This document shows, one piece after another, positions 8,972-19,668 of a stretch of DNA of 64,000 bases. The DNA is from SZUA-430 sp041477875 (lineage in GTDB: Bacteria; Pseudomonadota; Alphaproteobacteria; Micropepsales; Micropepsaceae). Location: NCBI GenBank assembly GCA_041477875.1, contig JBGOVA010000001.1:7616-71615 (forward strand), written 5' to 3'. Below the pieces are notes generated by a model that saw only the letters and a program-made list of their open reading frames with translations, was not told where the DNA came from and made no database searches. Each line of letters starts with the position of its first letter. Within the stretch, counting starts at the first letter, position 1. The position numbers were made by a program, and so were the translations under genes.

Positions 8972-8992
8972 GCCTCCCCCTTGCGGGGAGGC
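8972..8992. repeat. Short palindrome between divergent genes
   Basis: GCCTCCCCC, TTG, then CGGGGAGGC form an almost perfect hairpin in the gap between the SnoaL-like gene and the hxlR-type gene. It looks like a short dispersed palindromic element, or possibly a cis-regulatory hairpin. I saw no second copy in this window. Confidence 0.35.
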
Positions 8993-9080
8993 CAGCGAGA
9001 ACGAGCGTAAGCGAGTTCGAGTGGGCGGGGGTGCGCCTAGCTTCGTTGCCGCCCTCAGAGGATGGGAATACGCTCTTCCC

Positions 9081-9461
9081 ATGACAAGAACGCACGAAGA
9101 AGTAAGCCCCGCACCGGAAGGTAAGGCAGACGCCGGCTACACGCCGATGTCGGCCGCGCGCGCCGTCGAAGAGACGCTCAAGATTCTAGAAGGCCGCTGG
9201 AAACTCGTGATCTTGTTCCATCTCTTCGGCGGCAAGGTGCTGCGCTTCTCCGAACTCGAACGCGCGATCCCCGCGATCTCCCAGAAGATGCTGACCCAAC
9301 AGCTGCGTCAGATGGAAACCGACGGCATCGTCCGGCGCACCATCCACCACGAGGTGCCCCCAAAGGTCGAATACGCCCTCACCGATTGGGGCCAAGCCCT
9401 GTGCCCCACGCTGGACTCTCTGCTCAAATGGGCGCCGCTACGCGACGTACCCAGCCGCTGA
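9081..9461 (+). CDS. HxlR-family transcriptional regulator
   Basis: The 126-residue winged-helix protein has the HxlR pattern. ILEGRWKLVILFHLFGGKVLRFSELERAIPAISQKMLTQQLRQME forms the recognition helix region, followed by DGIVRRTIHHEVPPKVEYALT, the wing. Members of this family respond to electrophiles, redox stress or metabolites and usually control a neighbouring gene. The divergent SnoaL-like gene is the natural candidate. The ATG at 9081 was chosen; the ATG at about 9150 is an alternative that would shorten the N-terminal tail. No cysteine is visible in the N-terminal half, so thiol sensing as in HypR is unlikely. Confidence 0.9.
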   Translation: MTRTHEEVSPAPEGKADAGYTPMSAARAVEETLKILEGRWKLVILFHLFGGKVLRFSELERAIPAISQKMLTQQLRQMETDGIVRRTIHHEVPPKVEYALTDWGQALCPTLDSLLKWAPLRDVPSR

Positions 9462-9531
9462 ATTCCAATCCCGCGTTGAATATTCGGGCACGCATGCAAA
9501 GGCGCACAGCCGTGCGTTTATCGCCGGCGCG

Positions 9532-9765
9532 TTATCGAACGTCGGTGTCCGGCGGCTCGCCGTCGGAATGCTCCGTGCGCCAGCTGCCCTTGTCGTCTTC
9601 GAATTCGATGTCGTGCGGCGGCGTCGCGACGCGCTGCTCGCCCGCCGCGCGCTTGGCGGCGGCTTCCGCCTCCGCGCGTGTCGCAAAGGTTTCGGCGAAC
9701 ACGTCGCCGACTTTGTAGGTCCAGCCGCCGTCGTGCTGGACGACCTTGTAGTGCACCTCTGTCAT
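9532..9765 (-). CDS. DUF2188 domain protein
   Basis: This is a 77-residue protein of the DUF2188 type. An N-terminal strand pair HYKVVQHDGGWTYKVGD is followed by FATRAEAEAAAKRAAGEQRVATPPHDIEFEDDKGSW. The pattern of substrate-like strands followed by an Ala/Glu-rich helix is typical of this short family, whose function is unknown. It lies alone between the HxlR and TetR genes. Confidence 0.82.
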   Translation of the reverse strand: MTEVHYKVVQHDGGWTYKVGDVFAETFATRAEAEAAAKRAAGEQRVATPPHDIEFEDDKGSWRTEHSDGEPPDTDVR

Positions 9766-9931
9766 GACTTTTTCTCCTCACACGCGCTCGAGCAGCGCCA
9801 CGGTTCCTTGTCGCCGTCCGCTGTGGTCCAGTCTAGACTTGGGGCTCCACGAAACTTTTACCAGCCTCTGGTGAGAGTGCCGCCTGCTGCCGGCGGCCAT
9901 CCGCTCGGGGCGAAGGTCCCCGGAGTTTGCC

Positions 9932-10504
9932 CTAATCCGACGACTGCGCCGCGATCGCCTCAAGCCGCTTGAGAAACTTCCCGCGCGCAGCTTTCGACAG
10001 CGGGCTCGTGCCGAACAGTTCGACGAAGAGCAACCCCTCGAGCGCAAACCACGTCAGCAGCGCGAGCTCGGGATCCTTGCTCGTGTCGGCGAGCCGTTTC
10101 CAAATCCGGTCGTGCGCCGCGCGGATGGGGTCAAGCAGGGCAGGGCGCTCGGCGATGGCGGCGATCATGCCGAACGATCCGCGGCGCTGCTTGGCGACGT
10201 CCTCTTTCCCGCGCGCGGCGAGACGTGCGGCGAGCAGGCGGCTTGCCTCGGATGATTTCGCATTGGTCTTGCGGCCGCGCTTCTGCGGCGCTTCGAGCCG
10301 CTCGACATAGCGCTCGAGCAGACCCTGCAGCAGCGCGACCTTGGACGGGAACTGGTAGAGCAGGCCGCCTTTGCTGATGCCGGCGCGCGCGGCGACCGCG
10401 TCGAGCGACATATGGTTAGCCCCGACCTCCGACGCCAGCGCCTCGGCCGCGTCCAAAATAGCCTGACGCGAGTTGGGCCTTTTGCTCAATTCATGATCCT
10501 TCAA
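9932..10504 (-). CDS. TetR/AcrR-family repressor
   Basis: The 190-residue protein has an N-terminal TetR helix-turn-helix with RQAILDAAEALASEVGANHMSLDAVAARAGISKGGLLYQFPSKVALL, then a helical ligand-binding domain. It is divergent from the RND efflux pair at 10631. A perfect palindrome (10517-10536) lies in the gap, so it probably represses its own gene and the efflux genes. The start is a TTG at 10504; another in-frame TTG at 10489 is possible, and no in-frame ATG precedes the helix-turn-helix. Confidence 0.92.
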   Translation of the reverse strand: MKDHELSKRPNSRQAILDAAEALASEVGANHMSLDAVAARAGISKGGLLYQFPSKVALLQGLLERYVERLEAPQKRGRKTNAKSSEASRLLAARLAARGKEDVAKQRRGSFGMIAAIAERPALLDPIRAAHDRIWKRLADTSKDPELALLTWFALEGLLFVELFGTSPLSKAARGKFLKRLEAIAAQSSD

Positions 10505-10516
10505 TCGTGAATGTAC

Positions 10517-10536
10517 TATACCGTCTGGACGGTATA
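10517..10536. promoter_or_regulatory. Perfect palindromic operator for the TetR repressor
   Basis: TATACCGTC-TG-GACGGTATA is a perfect 9+2+9 inverted repeat. It begins 13 bases upstream of the tetR start and lies about 95 bases upstream of the efflux adaptor gene. Size and placement are typical of TetR-family operators controlling divergent transcription. A TTGACA hexamer follows at 10543-10548. Confidence 0.75.
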
Positions 10537-10630
10537 CTGAAACTTGACAACAATCTCCAGCTTCGCTGTTTTTCTTGGCCCCGCGCCCTTATCTTTTGGG
10601 GGCGGACGGGTCCCGAGGGTCTGAGTGCCG

Positions 10631-11766
10631 ATGAACAAGCGCGTTGTCATTGTCGCCATTGCCATCGGCGTGCTGTGCGCAGGGCTGGTCGCGTTCAATT
10701 TCGCGGGGCTGTTCTTCGGCGGACACGCCTTCATGCAGCCCCCGCCGACGGTGGTCGAGGCGATCACCGTGAAGCTCGGGCCGTGGCAGTCGGGCATCGA
10801 GGCAGTGGGCACGGCGCGCGCCGCGCGCGGCGCCGACGTCGCGGTCGAGGCCGCGGGCGTCGTCAAGGCGATCAAGTTCAACGCCAACGACCGCGCGAAA
10901 GCGGGCCAGCTTCTGGTCCAGATCGACGATGCGGTCGAACGCGCCGACCTCGCCGCGGCCGACGCGAACGCACGGCTCTATGCCGCCCAGCTCGCGCGCG
11001 CCAAGGCGCTGCTCGGCAAGGGCTTCGTCTCGCAATCGAGCCTCGACGCGGTCGAGGCCCAGCTCGCGGTCGCGAAATCCGCGCGCGAAAAGACGCGCGC
11101 CATCATCGACCAGAAATCGATCGAGGCGCGCTTCGACGGCACGCTCGGCATCGCGCGCGTCGACGTCGGCCAATACGTGACCGAAGGCACCGTCGTCGTG
11201 ACCTTGCAGGATCTCGACCGCATGAAGGTCGACTTCACGATTCCCGAACAGTCGGCGGCCTCCCTCAAGCTCGGTCAGCCGTCCCGTTTCGGTCCCGATA
11301 AAACGGGAATGCCCTACGCGGGAAAAATCATCGGCATCGACCCCAAAACCGACGCCTCGCGCCTCATCGCCGTGCAAGCGGAGATCGACAACGCGAACGG
11401 CGCGATCCGCCCCGGCCAGTTCCTCGCCGTGCGCGTCGACCTGCCGACCGAACAGAACGTGATTGCCCTGCCGCAAACCGCGGTGATCCCGAGCCTCTAC
11501 GGCGACTACGTCTACCTGATCGGCCCCGCCGATCCCGCGCCGAAAAGCGAAGCGGCCAAGGGCGACGCCGTCGCCGCGCCCCAAGGTGGGCCGGCGCAAC
11601 TCGTCGCCAAGCAAACCTTCGTCACGACCGGCCGGCGCGACGGCCGGCGCGTCGAAATCGTCAAAGGCCTCAAGCTCGGCGATGTCGTCGTCGCGACCGG
11701 CCAGAACCGCCTGCAGAACGGCGCCGCCGTCTCGATCGCGCCGACGCCGAAGGCGGAGCCCGGCAA

Positions 11767-11770
<4 letters not shown>
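10631..11770 (+). CDS. RND efflux periplasmic adaptor (membrane fusion protein)
   Basis: This 379-residue adaptor links an inner-membrane RND pump to an outer-membrane channel. An N-terminal membrane anchor or signal (MNKRVVIVAIAIGVLCAGLVAF) leads to a lipoyl half-motif around GVVKAIKFNANDRAKAGQLLVQIDD. A short helical hairpin (ARLYAAQLARAKALLGKGFVSQSSLD) follows, then beta-barrel and membrane-proximal domains. The ATG at 10631 was preferred to a GTG six bases upstream. It overlaps the pump gene by four bases (GTGA). No TolC-like channel gene is present, so it must use one encoded elsewhere. Likely repressed by the divergent TetR. Confidence 0.94.
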
Positions 11771-14832
<3,062 letters not shown>

Positions 14833-14872
14833 TCAAAAAGTTGCCCGGCCCGAAGGCAGCCGATTGCTGCGC

Positions 14873-14923
14873 TTGCACATTTCGTAACGTTGCTTATATT
14901 AAGCAAGCATCACATGAGCTTGC
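14873..14923 (+). promoter_or_regulatory. Promoter and overlapping palindromes upstream of the marR-emrAB operon
   Basis: A -35 TTGCAC (14873-14878) and a -10 TATATT (14895-14900) are 16 bases apart. The -10 lies inside a perfect palindrome TTGCTTA-TAT-TAAGCAA (14890-14906). A second inverted repeat, GCAAGC (14903-14908) with GCTTGC (14918-14923), reaches the start codon at 14925. The arrangement fits autorepression by the MarR protein. Confidence 0.65.
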
Positions 14924-14924
14924 T

Positions 14925-15377
14925 ATGCCCGATTCATTCGACCGCGAAATCCTCTACCTCCTGAACGACGTCGCGCGTCTGATGAAAACCCGCGCCGACC
15001 AACGCGCCCGGACCTACGGCATGACGCGCGCCCAGTGGGTGATCCTGTCGCGTCTCGAGCGTCAGCCGGGCCTCACGCAAAACGAAATCGCCGCGATCGT
15101 CGAGGTCGAACCGATCTCCGTCGCGCGCTTGGTCGACCGCTTGGAGGCGCGCGGTTTCGTCGAACGGCGCGCCGATCCGAAAGACCGCCGCGTATGGCGG
15201 CTTCATCTGTTGCCCGCAGCCGAACCGATGCTGCGCGAACTCAAGAGACATAAGGCTGAGCTGCGCGACGAGATCACCGCCGGTGTCGATCCCGCGTCGC
15301 TCGATCTTCTCATCGATGGATTATTGAAACTGAAGGCAAACCTCACCGATGGACGCGCGAGTATCAGAGCAGTTTGA
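14925..15377 (+). CDS. MarR-family transcriptional regulator
   Basis: The 150-residue winged-helix regulator contains MTRAQWVILSRLERQPGLTQNEIAAIVEVEPISVARLVDRLEARGFVERRADPKDRRVWRLHL, the complete MarR DNA-binding module with the DxRxxR wing. It precedes and overlaps an EmrA-type adaptor by 29 bases, so it heads an efflux operon. It probably represses that operon through the palindromes at 14890-14923. The start is the ATG at 14925; an upstream GTG frame would read through the promoter. Confidence 0.94.
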   Translation: MPDSFDREILYLLNDVARLMKTRADQRARTYGMTRAQWVILSRLERQPGLTQNEIAAIVEVEPISVARLVDRLEARGFVERRADPKDRRVWRLHLLPAAEPMLRELKRHKAELRDEITAGVDPASLDLLIDGLLKLKANLTDGRASIRAV

Positions 15378-16539
15378 ACGGCCGCAGGCCCCGCCCCCGG
15401 CTCCAGCAACCCCAACCGCGCGAGCGCCGAGCTGGCTGCAACGCGCCAACAACGTCGTACGCCATGCGCGTGGAACGGTGCTGCAAACGTTGCGGACGAT
15501 CCGCGAGCGCAACCTGACGCGCCCGATTCTGATGATCGGCGTTCCTGCTCTCATCGTCCTCGTCGTGGCCTATGTCTATCTGACTGGCGGCCGCTACGTA
15601 TCGACCGACGATGCCTATGTGCGCGCGGCCAAGCTGATGGTCTCGGCCGAAGTCTCGGGCGTCGTCAGCGAAGTCGACGTCCATGAAGGCCAAGCCGTCA
15701 AGGCCGGCGACATCCTTTTCAAGATCGATCCGAGGCCCTTTCAAATCGCGCTCGAGAACGCGAAAGCGACGCTCGCCAATACGGCGCTGACCGTCGAATC
15801 GATGAAGCAGGACTATCGCCGCATGCTCGGCGACATCGACGCCGAGCGCGCGCAGGTCGGCCTGGCGCAATCGAACCTCGACCGCGTCGTTCCGTTGCTC
15901 AAGCGCAAGTTCGTGTCGCAAGCCGCCTACGACCAGGCGCGCTACGCCCTGAGCGCGGAGCAGCAGAAGCTGATATCCCTGCAAGATCAGGCAAAGTCTC
16001 AGCTCGCCAAGCTCGGCGGCAACCCCGACGTGGACGCAAAAACACACCCGCAATATCTCCAGGCGAAAGCCCAAGCCGACGAAGCGCAGCGCCAGCTCGA
16101 CCACACGGTCGTGCGCGCGCCCTTCGACGGCATCGCCACCCAAGTCTCCTCGCTGCAGCAAGGCGTCTACGTCGTTTCGTCCATGGCGGCGTTCAGCAAC
16201 AGCGCCTCCGTCGGCCTCGTGTCGACTGACCGCATCTGGATCGATGCGAATATGAAGGAAACCGACCTGACGTGGGTGAAACCCGGCAACGCCGTCGACG
16301 TCGTCATCGACACCTACCCGGGCAAGACGTGGCATGCGCGCGTAGAGTCGATTGGGGCCGCGACCGGCGCGGAGTTTTCGCTTCTGCCGGCGAACAATTC
16401 GAGCGGCAATTGGACAAAAGTCGTCCAGCGCGTGCCCGTGCGCGTGCACGTCGAACATCAGCCTGACGATCCGATCCTGCGTTCGGGGATGAGCGCCTCG
16501 GTCGAAATCGACACCGGCCATCAGCGCTCGCTGTTCTAA
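15349..16539 (+). CDS. EmrA/HlyD-type efflux adaptor
   Basis: This 396-residue membrane fusion protein works with an MFS exporter. A Pro/Ala-rich cytoplasmic tail of about 60 residues is followed by one membrane segment (PILMIGVPALIVLVVAYVYL). The periplasmic part starts GGRYVSTDDAYVRA, the EmrA signature, then lipoyl (VVSEVDVHEGQAVKAGDILFKIDPRPF) and coiled-coil regions. The second lipoyl half is DHTVVRAPFDGIATQVS. The ATG lies inside marR, indicating coupled translation. The EmrB-type partner follows 21 bases downstream. Confidence 0.95.
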   Translation: MDARVSEQFERPQAPPPAPATPTARAPSWLQRANNVVRHARGTVLQTLRTIRERNLTRPILMIGVPALIVLVVAYVYLTGGRYVSTDDAYVRAAKLMVSAEVSGVVSEVDVHEGQAVKAGDILFKIDPRPFQIALENAKATLANTALTVESMKQDYRRMLGDIDAERAQVGLAQSNLDRVVPLLKRKFVSQAAYDQARYALSAEQQKLISLQDQAKSQLAKLGGNPDVDAKTHPQYLQAKAQADEAQRQLDHTVVRAPFDGIATQVSSLQQGVYVVSSMAAFSNSASVGLVSTDRIWIDANMKETDLTWVKPGNAVDVVIDTYPGKTWHARVESIGAATGAEFSLLPANNSSGNWTKVVQRVPVRVHVEHQPDDPILRSGMSASVEIDTGHQRSLF

Positions 16540-16560
16540 GGGGCGAGCGGACGTCGAACC

Positions 16561-18117
16561 ATGGCCAGTTTCGCCCTCACTGCGAAAGCGAGCCTCCCCG
16601 CCCAGCGCCTCATCGTGACCGTCTGCACGATGATGGCGACGCTGATGCAGGCGCTGGACAACACGATCGCCAACGTCGCCCTGCCCCACATGCAGGGCAG
16701 CCTCTCGGCGACCGCCGATCAGATCACCTGGGTCCTGACGTCTTACATTGTCGCCGCCGCGATCTTCACCGCACCGGTCGGCTGGCTCGCTTCGCGCTTT
16801 GGACGGAAGAATTTTTTCATCGCCACGTTGATCGGATTCACGGTCGCATCGATGCTGTGCGGCGCCGCGCAGTCGCTGCCGCAAATGGTGGTCTTCCGTC
16901 TGTTGCAGGGTGTGTTCGGTGCGGCGCTCGTGCCCTTGTCTCAGACGACGCTGCTCGACATGTATCCGGTGGAGCAGCGCGGCTCCGCGATGGCCATGTG
17001 GGGCATGGGCGTTATGGTCGGACCGATCATGGGGCCGACGCTGGGCGGCTATCTGACCGACGTCTACGACTGGCGTTGGGTTTTCTACGTCAACGTGCCG
17101 TTCGGAATCCTCGCCGTTCTCGGCCTGTGGTTCTTTCTGAAAGGCAACAAGCGCGACGAGGACCTGAAATTCGATTGGATCGGCTTCGGCGTTTTGAGCC
17201 TGGGGCTTGGCGCGTTTCAGCTGATGCTCGACCGCGGCGAGCAATTGGATTGGTTCGCCTCGAGCGAAATCGTCGTCGAATCCCTCCTTGCGGCGCTTGG
17301 CATCTATCTCTTTCTCGTGCACATGCTGACGGCAAAGAAGCCCTTTATCTCGCCGCGCATGTTCGTCGACCGCAATTTCGTCGCGGGTCTTGTGGTCATG
17401 TTCACGGTGGGTTTGGTGTTGCTCTCGAGCGCGGCTTTGCTGCCCACCTACCTGCAACGCCTCGGCGGTTATTCCGTGACCGAGGCGGGCTTGCTCATGG
17501 CGCCGCGCGGGTTCGGCACGATGGCCGCGATGCTGATCGCCGGGCGTCTGACGAATCGCGTCGATCCCCGTCTCCTGATGCTGTTCGGCATCGCGACGAT
17601 GTCCTTCACGATGTGGCAGATGTCCGCGTGGACGCCCGACGTCGATCGCTGGTCGCTCATCGCGACGACGACGCTGCAGGGCTTCGGCATGGGCTTCGTG
17701 TTCATCCCGCTCCAGGTCGTCGCGTTCGCAACCTTGCCGCTGCACTTCCGCACCGACGGTGCGTCGCTGTTCAGCCTCATGCGCAACGTCGGCAGTGCCA
17801 TCGGCATTTCGGTTGCGACCTGGCTGCTCTCGCAAAGCACGGCCGTGATGTATTCCCAGATCGGTGAGCACGTGACGCCGTTCAATCGGATGTTCCACAT
17901 CGGGCCGGCTGGCCTCTTCTACAACCCGAACCTGCCGATGGGCCTCGCCGCTATCAGCGCCGACGTGACCCGCCAGGCCCAGATCATCGCCTATTCGAAC
18001 GACTTCATGTTCATGTTCTGGGTCAGTCTGCCGGCGGCCTTTGCGCTGCTCTTGATGCGCAAGGCGCGAGGGCCAGCTTCGGCGTCTGCCGGCGCTGCCG
18101 CGGTGGCACTCGAATAG
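16561..18117 (+). CDS. EmrB/QacA-type MFS drug exporter (DHA2)
   Basis: This 518-residue major facilitator protein has about 14 predicted membrane segments. Near the N-terminus is LMQALDNTIANVALPHMQGSL, the D-x-T-I-x-N-V-A-L motif of the 14-segment DHA2 exporters. The loop GWLASRFGRKN is motif A. The antiporter motif C is in GPIMGPTLGGYLTDVYDWRW. It forms the inner-membrane pump of a tripartite EmrAB-TolC-like system with the preceding adaptor. Its stop is 11 bases from the convergent holA stop. Confidence 0.96.
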   Translation: MASFALTAKASLPAQRLIVTVCTMMATLMQALDNTIANVALPHMQGSLSATADQITWVLTSYIVAAAIFTAPVGWLASRFGRKNFFIATLIGFTVASMLCGAAQSLPQMVVFRLLQGVFGAALVPLSQTTLLDMYPVEQRGSAMAMWGMGVMVGPIMGPTLGGYLTDVYDWRWVFYVNVPFGILAVLGLWFFLKGNKRDEDLKFDWIGFGVLSLGLGAFQLMLDRGEQLDWFASSEIVVESLLAALGIYLFLVHMLTAKKPFISPRMFVDRNFVAGLVVMFTVGLVLLSSAALLPTYLQRLGGYSVTEAGLLMAPRGFGTMAAMLIAGRLTNRVDPRLLMLFGIATMSFTMWQMSAWTPDVDRWSLIATTTLQGFGMGFVFIPLQVVAFATLPLHFRTDGASLFSLMRNVGSAIGISVATWLLSQSTAVMYSQIGEHVTPFNRMFHIGPAGLFYNPNLPMGLAAISADVTRQAQIIAYSNDFMFMFWVSLPAAFALLLMRKARGPASASAGAAAVALE

Positions 18118-18128
18118 AATCGTCAGTT

Positions 18129-19130
18129 CTACGCGCGCGTGCCGCGCCGCATCGCGACACTGACCAAGGTTTGCTGCGCGATCGCCGCTTCCGGAAGGCC
18201 CGTCGTGCGCATCTGCGCTTCCGCTTCGGCCAACAGCGACATCGCCTCGATCAAGCGTGCACGCTCCCAACCCGCGAGCTGCGCTTGCATGCGTTGCTCA
18301 TAGAACGATGAGCGCCCCCACGCCGGCGTAGCACCTTCGCCAGCCGCGGCGAGCCGCTGGAACAACCGCAACGTCGCATTGACGATGGTCCCCCACGATA
18401 CGCCCGACTCGTTGCCCTTGACGATCAACCGGTCGAGCCGCTTCACGTCGCCGGCCGCGACCGCATCGGCGATTTCATCGGCCTCGACTGCGCCGCTGTC
18501 GCCGATCAAAGTTGCCGCCTCGCCGACTGTCAGCACGCCGTCCTTGGATGCAGGCCCGAGATAGAGCACGAGCTTTTCGACTTCGGTGCGCAACAGCCGA
18601 CGGTCGACGCTCAGGGCCTCGGACAAATAGGCGAGCGCCTGCGGCTCGATCTTCCACCCCGCCACAGTCAGGCTGTCGCGGATGAGCCGCCCCGCATCTT
18701 CGGGCTTGTCCTCGAAGCATTCGATCGCCGCCGCCCCTTTCGCGCCCTCGAACACTTTGCGCAGCGACGACGTCTTGGCGAGTTCGCCCGCTTCGACGAC
18801 GACGAGCGCATCGCCGATCGGGTTCGCAAGAAAACTCTCGAACTGATCGGCCAACGCCTCGCCCGCATCGCGCACGCGCACGACGCGCCGCCCCCCGAAC
18901 ATCGAAATCGCGGCGACCTCGTCGGAGAGCCGCGCCGGGTCCTTGCGCACGACATCGCCGGCCAGATCCGCGACCCGGAACGCGTCGTTTAGATCCGGCA
19001 CGATCGCGCGCGCGCATTTGTCGGCGCGCTCACGCACGAGGCCCGTGTTCGAGCCAAAGACGAGCACGGCGGCCCAGCTCTTGGGCGGAGCGTTGGCAAG
19101 CTTGTCGGCGTCGGCAGAGGTGATGCGCAA
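18129..19130 (-). CDS. holA: DNA polymerase III subunit delta HolA
   Basis: HolA is the delta subunit that opens the sliding clamp in the clamp-loader complex. The 333-residue protein has an N-terminal P-loop-fold region with FGSNTGLVRERADKCARAIVPDLNDAFRV. Next are the segment SEALSVDRRLLRTEVEKLVLYLG and the C-terminal helical collar domain (VNATLRLFQRLAAAGEGATPAWGRSSFYEQRMQAQL). A TTG start at 19130 gives the standard N-terminus. It is the last gene of a leuS-lptE-holA unit, 19 bases after lptE. Confidence 0.94.
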   Translation of the reverse strand: MRITSADADKLANAPPKSWAAVLVFGSNTGLVRERADKCARAIVPDLNDAFRVADLAGDVVRKDPARLSDEVAAISMFGGRRVVRVRDAGEALADQFESFLANPIGDALVVVEAGELAKTSSLRKVFEGAKGAAAIECFEDKPEDAGRLIRDSLTVAGWKIEPQALAYLSEALSVDRRLLRTEVEKLVLYLGPASKDGVLTVGEAATLIGDSGAVEADEIADAVAAGDVKRLDRLIVKGNESGVSWGTIVNATLRLFQRLAAAGEGATPAWGRSSFYEQRMQAQLAGWERARLIEAMSLLAEAEAQMRTTGLPEAAIAQQTLVSVAMRRGTRA

Positions 19131-19149
19131 AGGCGGCGTGCGGCTCCGG

Positions 19150-19668
19150 CTAGGTCTTGGCGCCGAAGCGGTTCTCGAAATAAAGCCCGAGCCTCAGCCG
19201 GATGTCCTCGCCGACCTCGCGCGCGGCGCGTTCCTGGGCGTCGCGTTCGGCCGACTGCGTCGCGAACTGGGAATCGACGACGTTGTAGGCCGCGATCGCG
19301 CGCGTCGTGCCGTGATCGAGAACCTCGCCCGACACGGAATCGCGAAGCTCGTACTTCGCGATCAGCGAATAGTTGTAGCGCGTGATCTGTGTGTTCTCTT
19401 GAATCGCAAGCCCTTCCTTCACGTCCTCGAGCTTGATACTGAGCCGATAGGCGGCCGCACTCGGCGTCCCCTCCGGCGTCAGCCCGTCCATCAGCTGGTT
19501 GCGCAAATGCACGCCCTGCCGACCGGGGATCGGTTCGACGAACACTTGCGTGAAGTAGGTGCTCACGCCCTCGGGCGTCGTGCCGACGGCATAAAGCGGA
19601 CGGAACCCGCACGCGCTGAGCGCCAGCGCCGCGCCAAGACCAAAGGCGAAACCAAGAACTCTGTTCAT
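19150..19668 (-). CDS. lptE: LPS-assembly lipoprotein LptE
   Basis: LptE is the outer-membrane lipoprotein that plugs LptD and helps insert lipopolysaccharide. The 172-residue protein has a signal peptide with the lipobox LSAC (Cys20), then GFRPLYAVG, the typical LptE start. Later strands include AYRLSIKLEDVKEGLAIQENTQITRYNYSLIAKYEL and a C-terminal helix. Its ATG overlaps the leuS stop by four bases. The leuS-lptE-holA order is conserved in alphaproteobacteria, which supports the call for this poorly conserved family. Confidence 0.93.
   Translation of the reverse strand: MNRVLGFAFGLGAALALSACGFRPLYAVGTTPEGVSTYFTQVFVEPIPGRQGVHLRNQLMDGLTPEGTPSAAAYRLSIKLEDVKEGLAIQENTQITRYNYSLIAKYELRDSVSGEVLDHGTTRAIAAYNVVDSQFATQSAERDAQERAAREVGEDIRLRLGLYFENRFGAKT

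Noticed and set aside
15364..18270. A 968-codon open frame on the minus strand
   Set aside because: It is antisense to the EmrA/EmrB genes, which have clear family motifs. The translation is Arg/His/Asp-rich with no recognisable domain, as expected from the third-position GC bias of the real genes.
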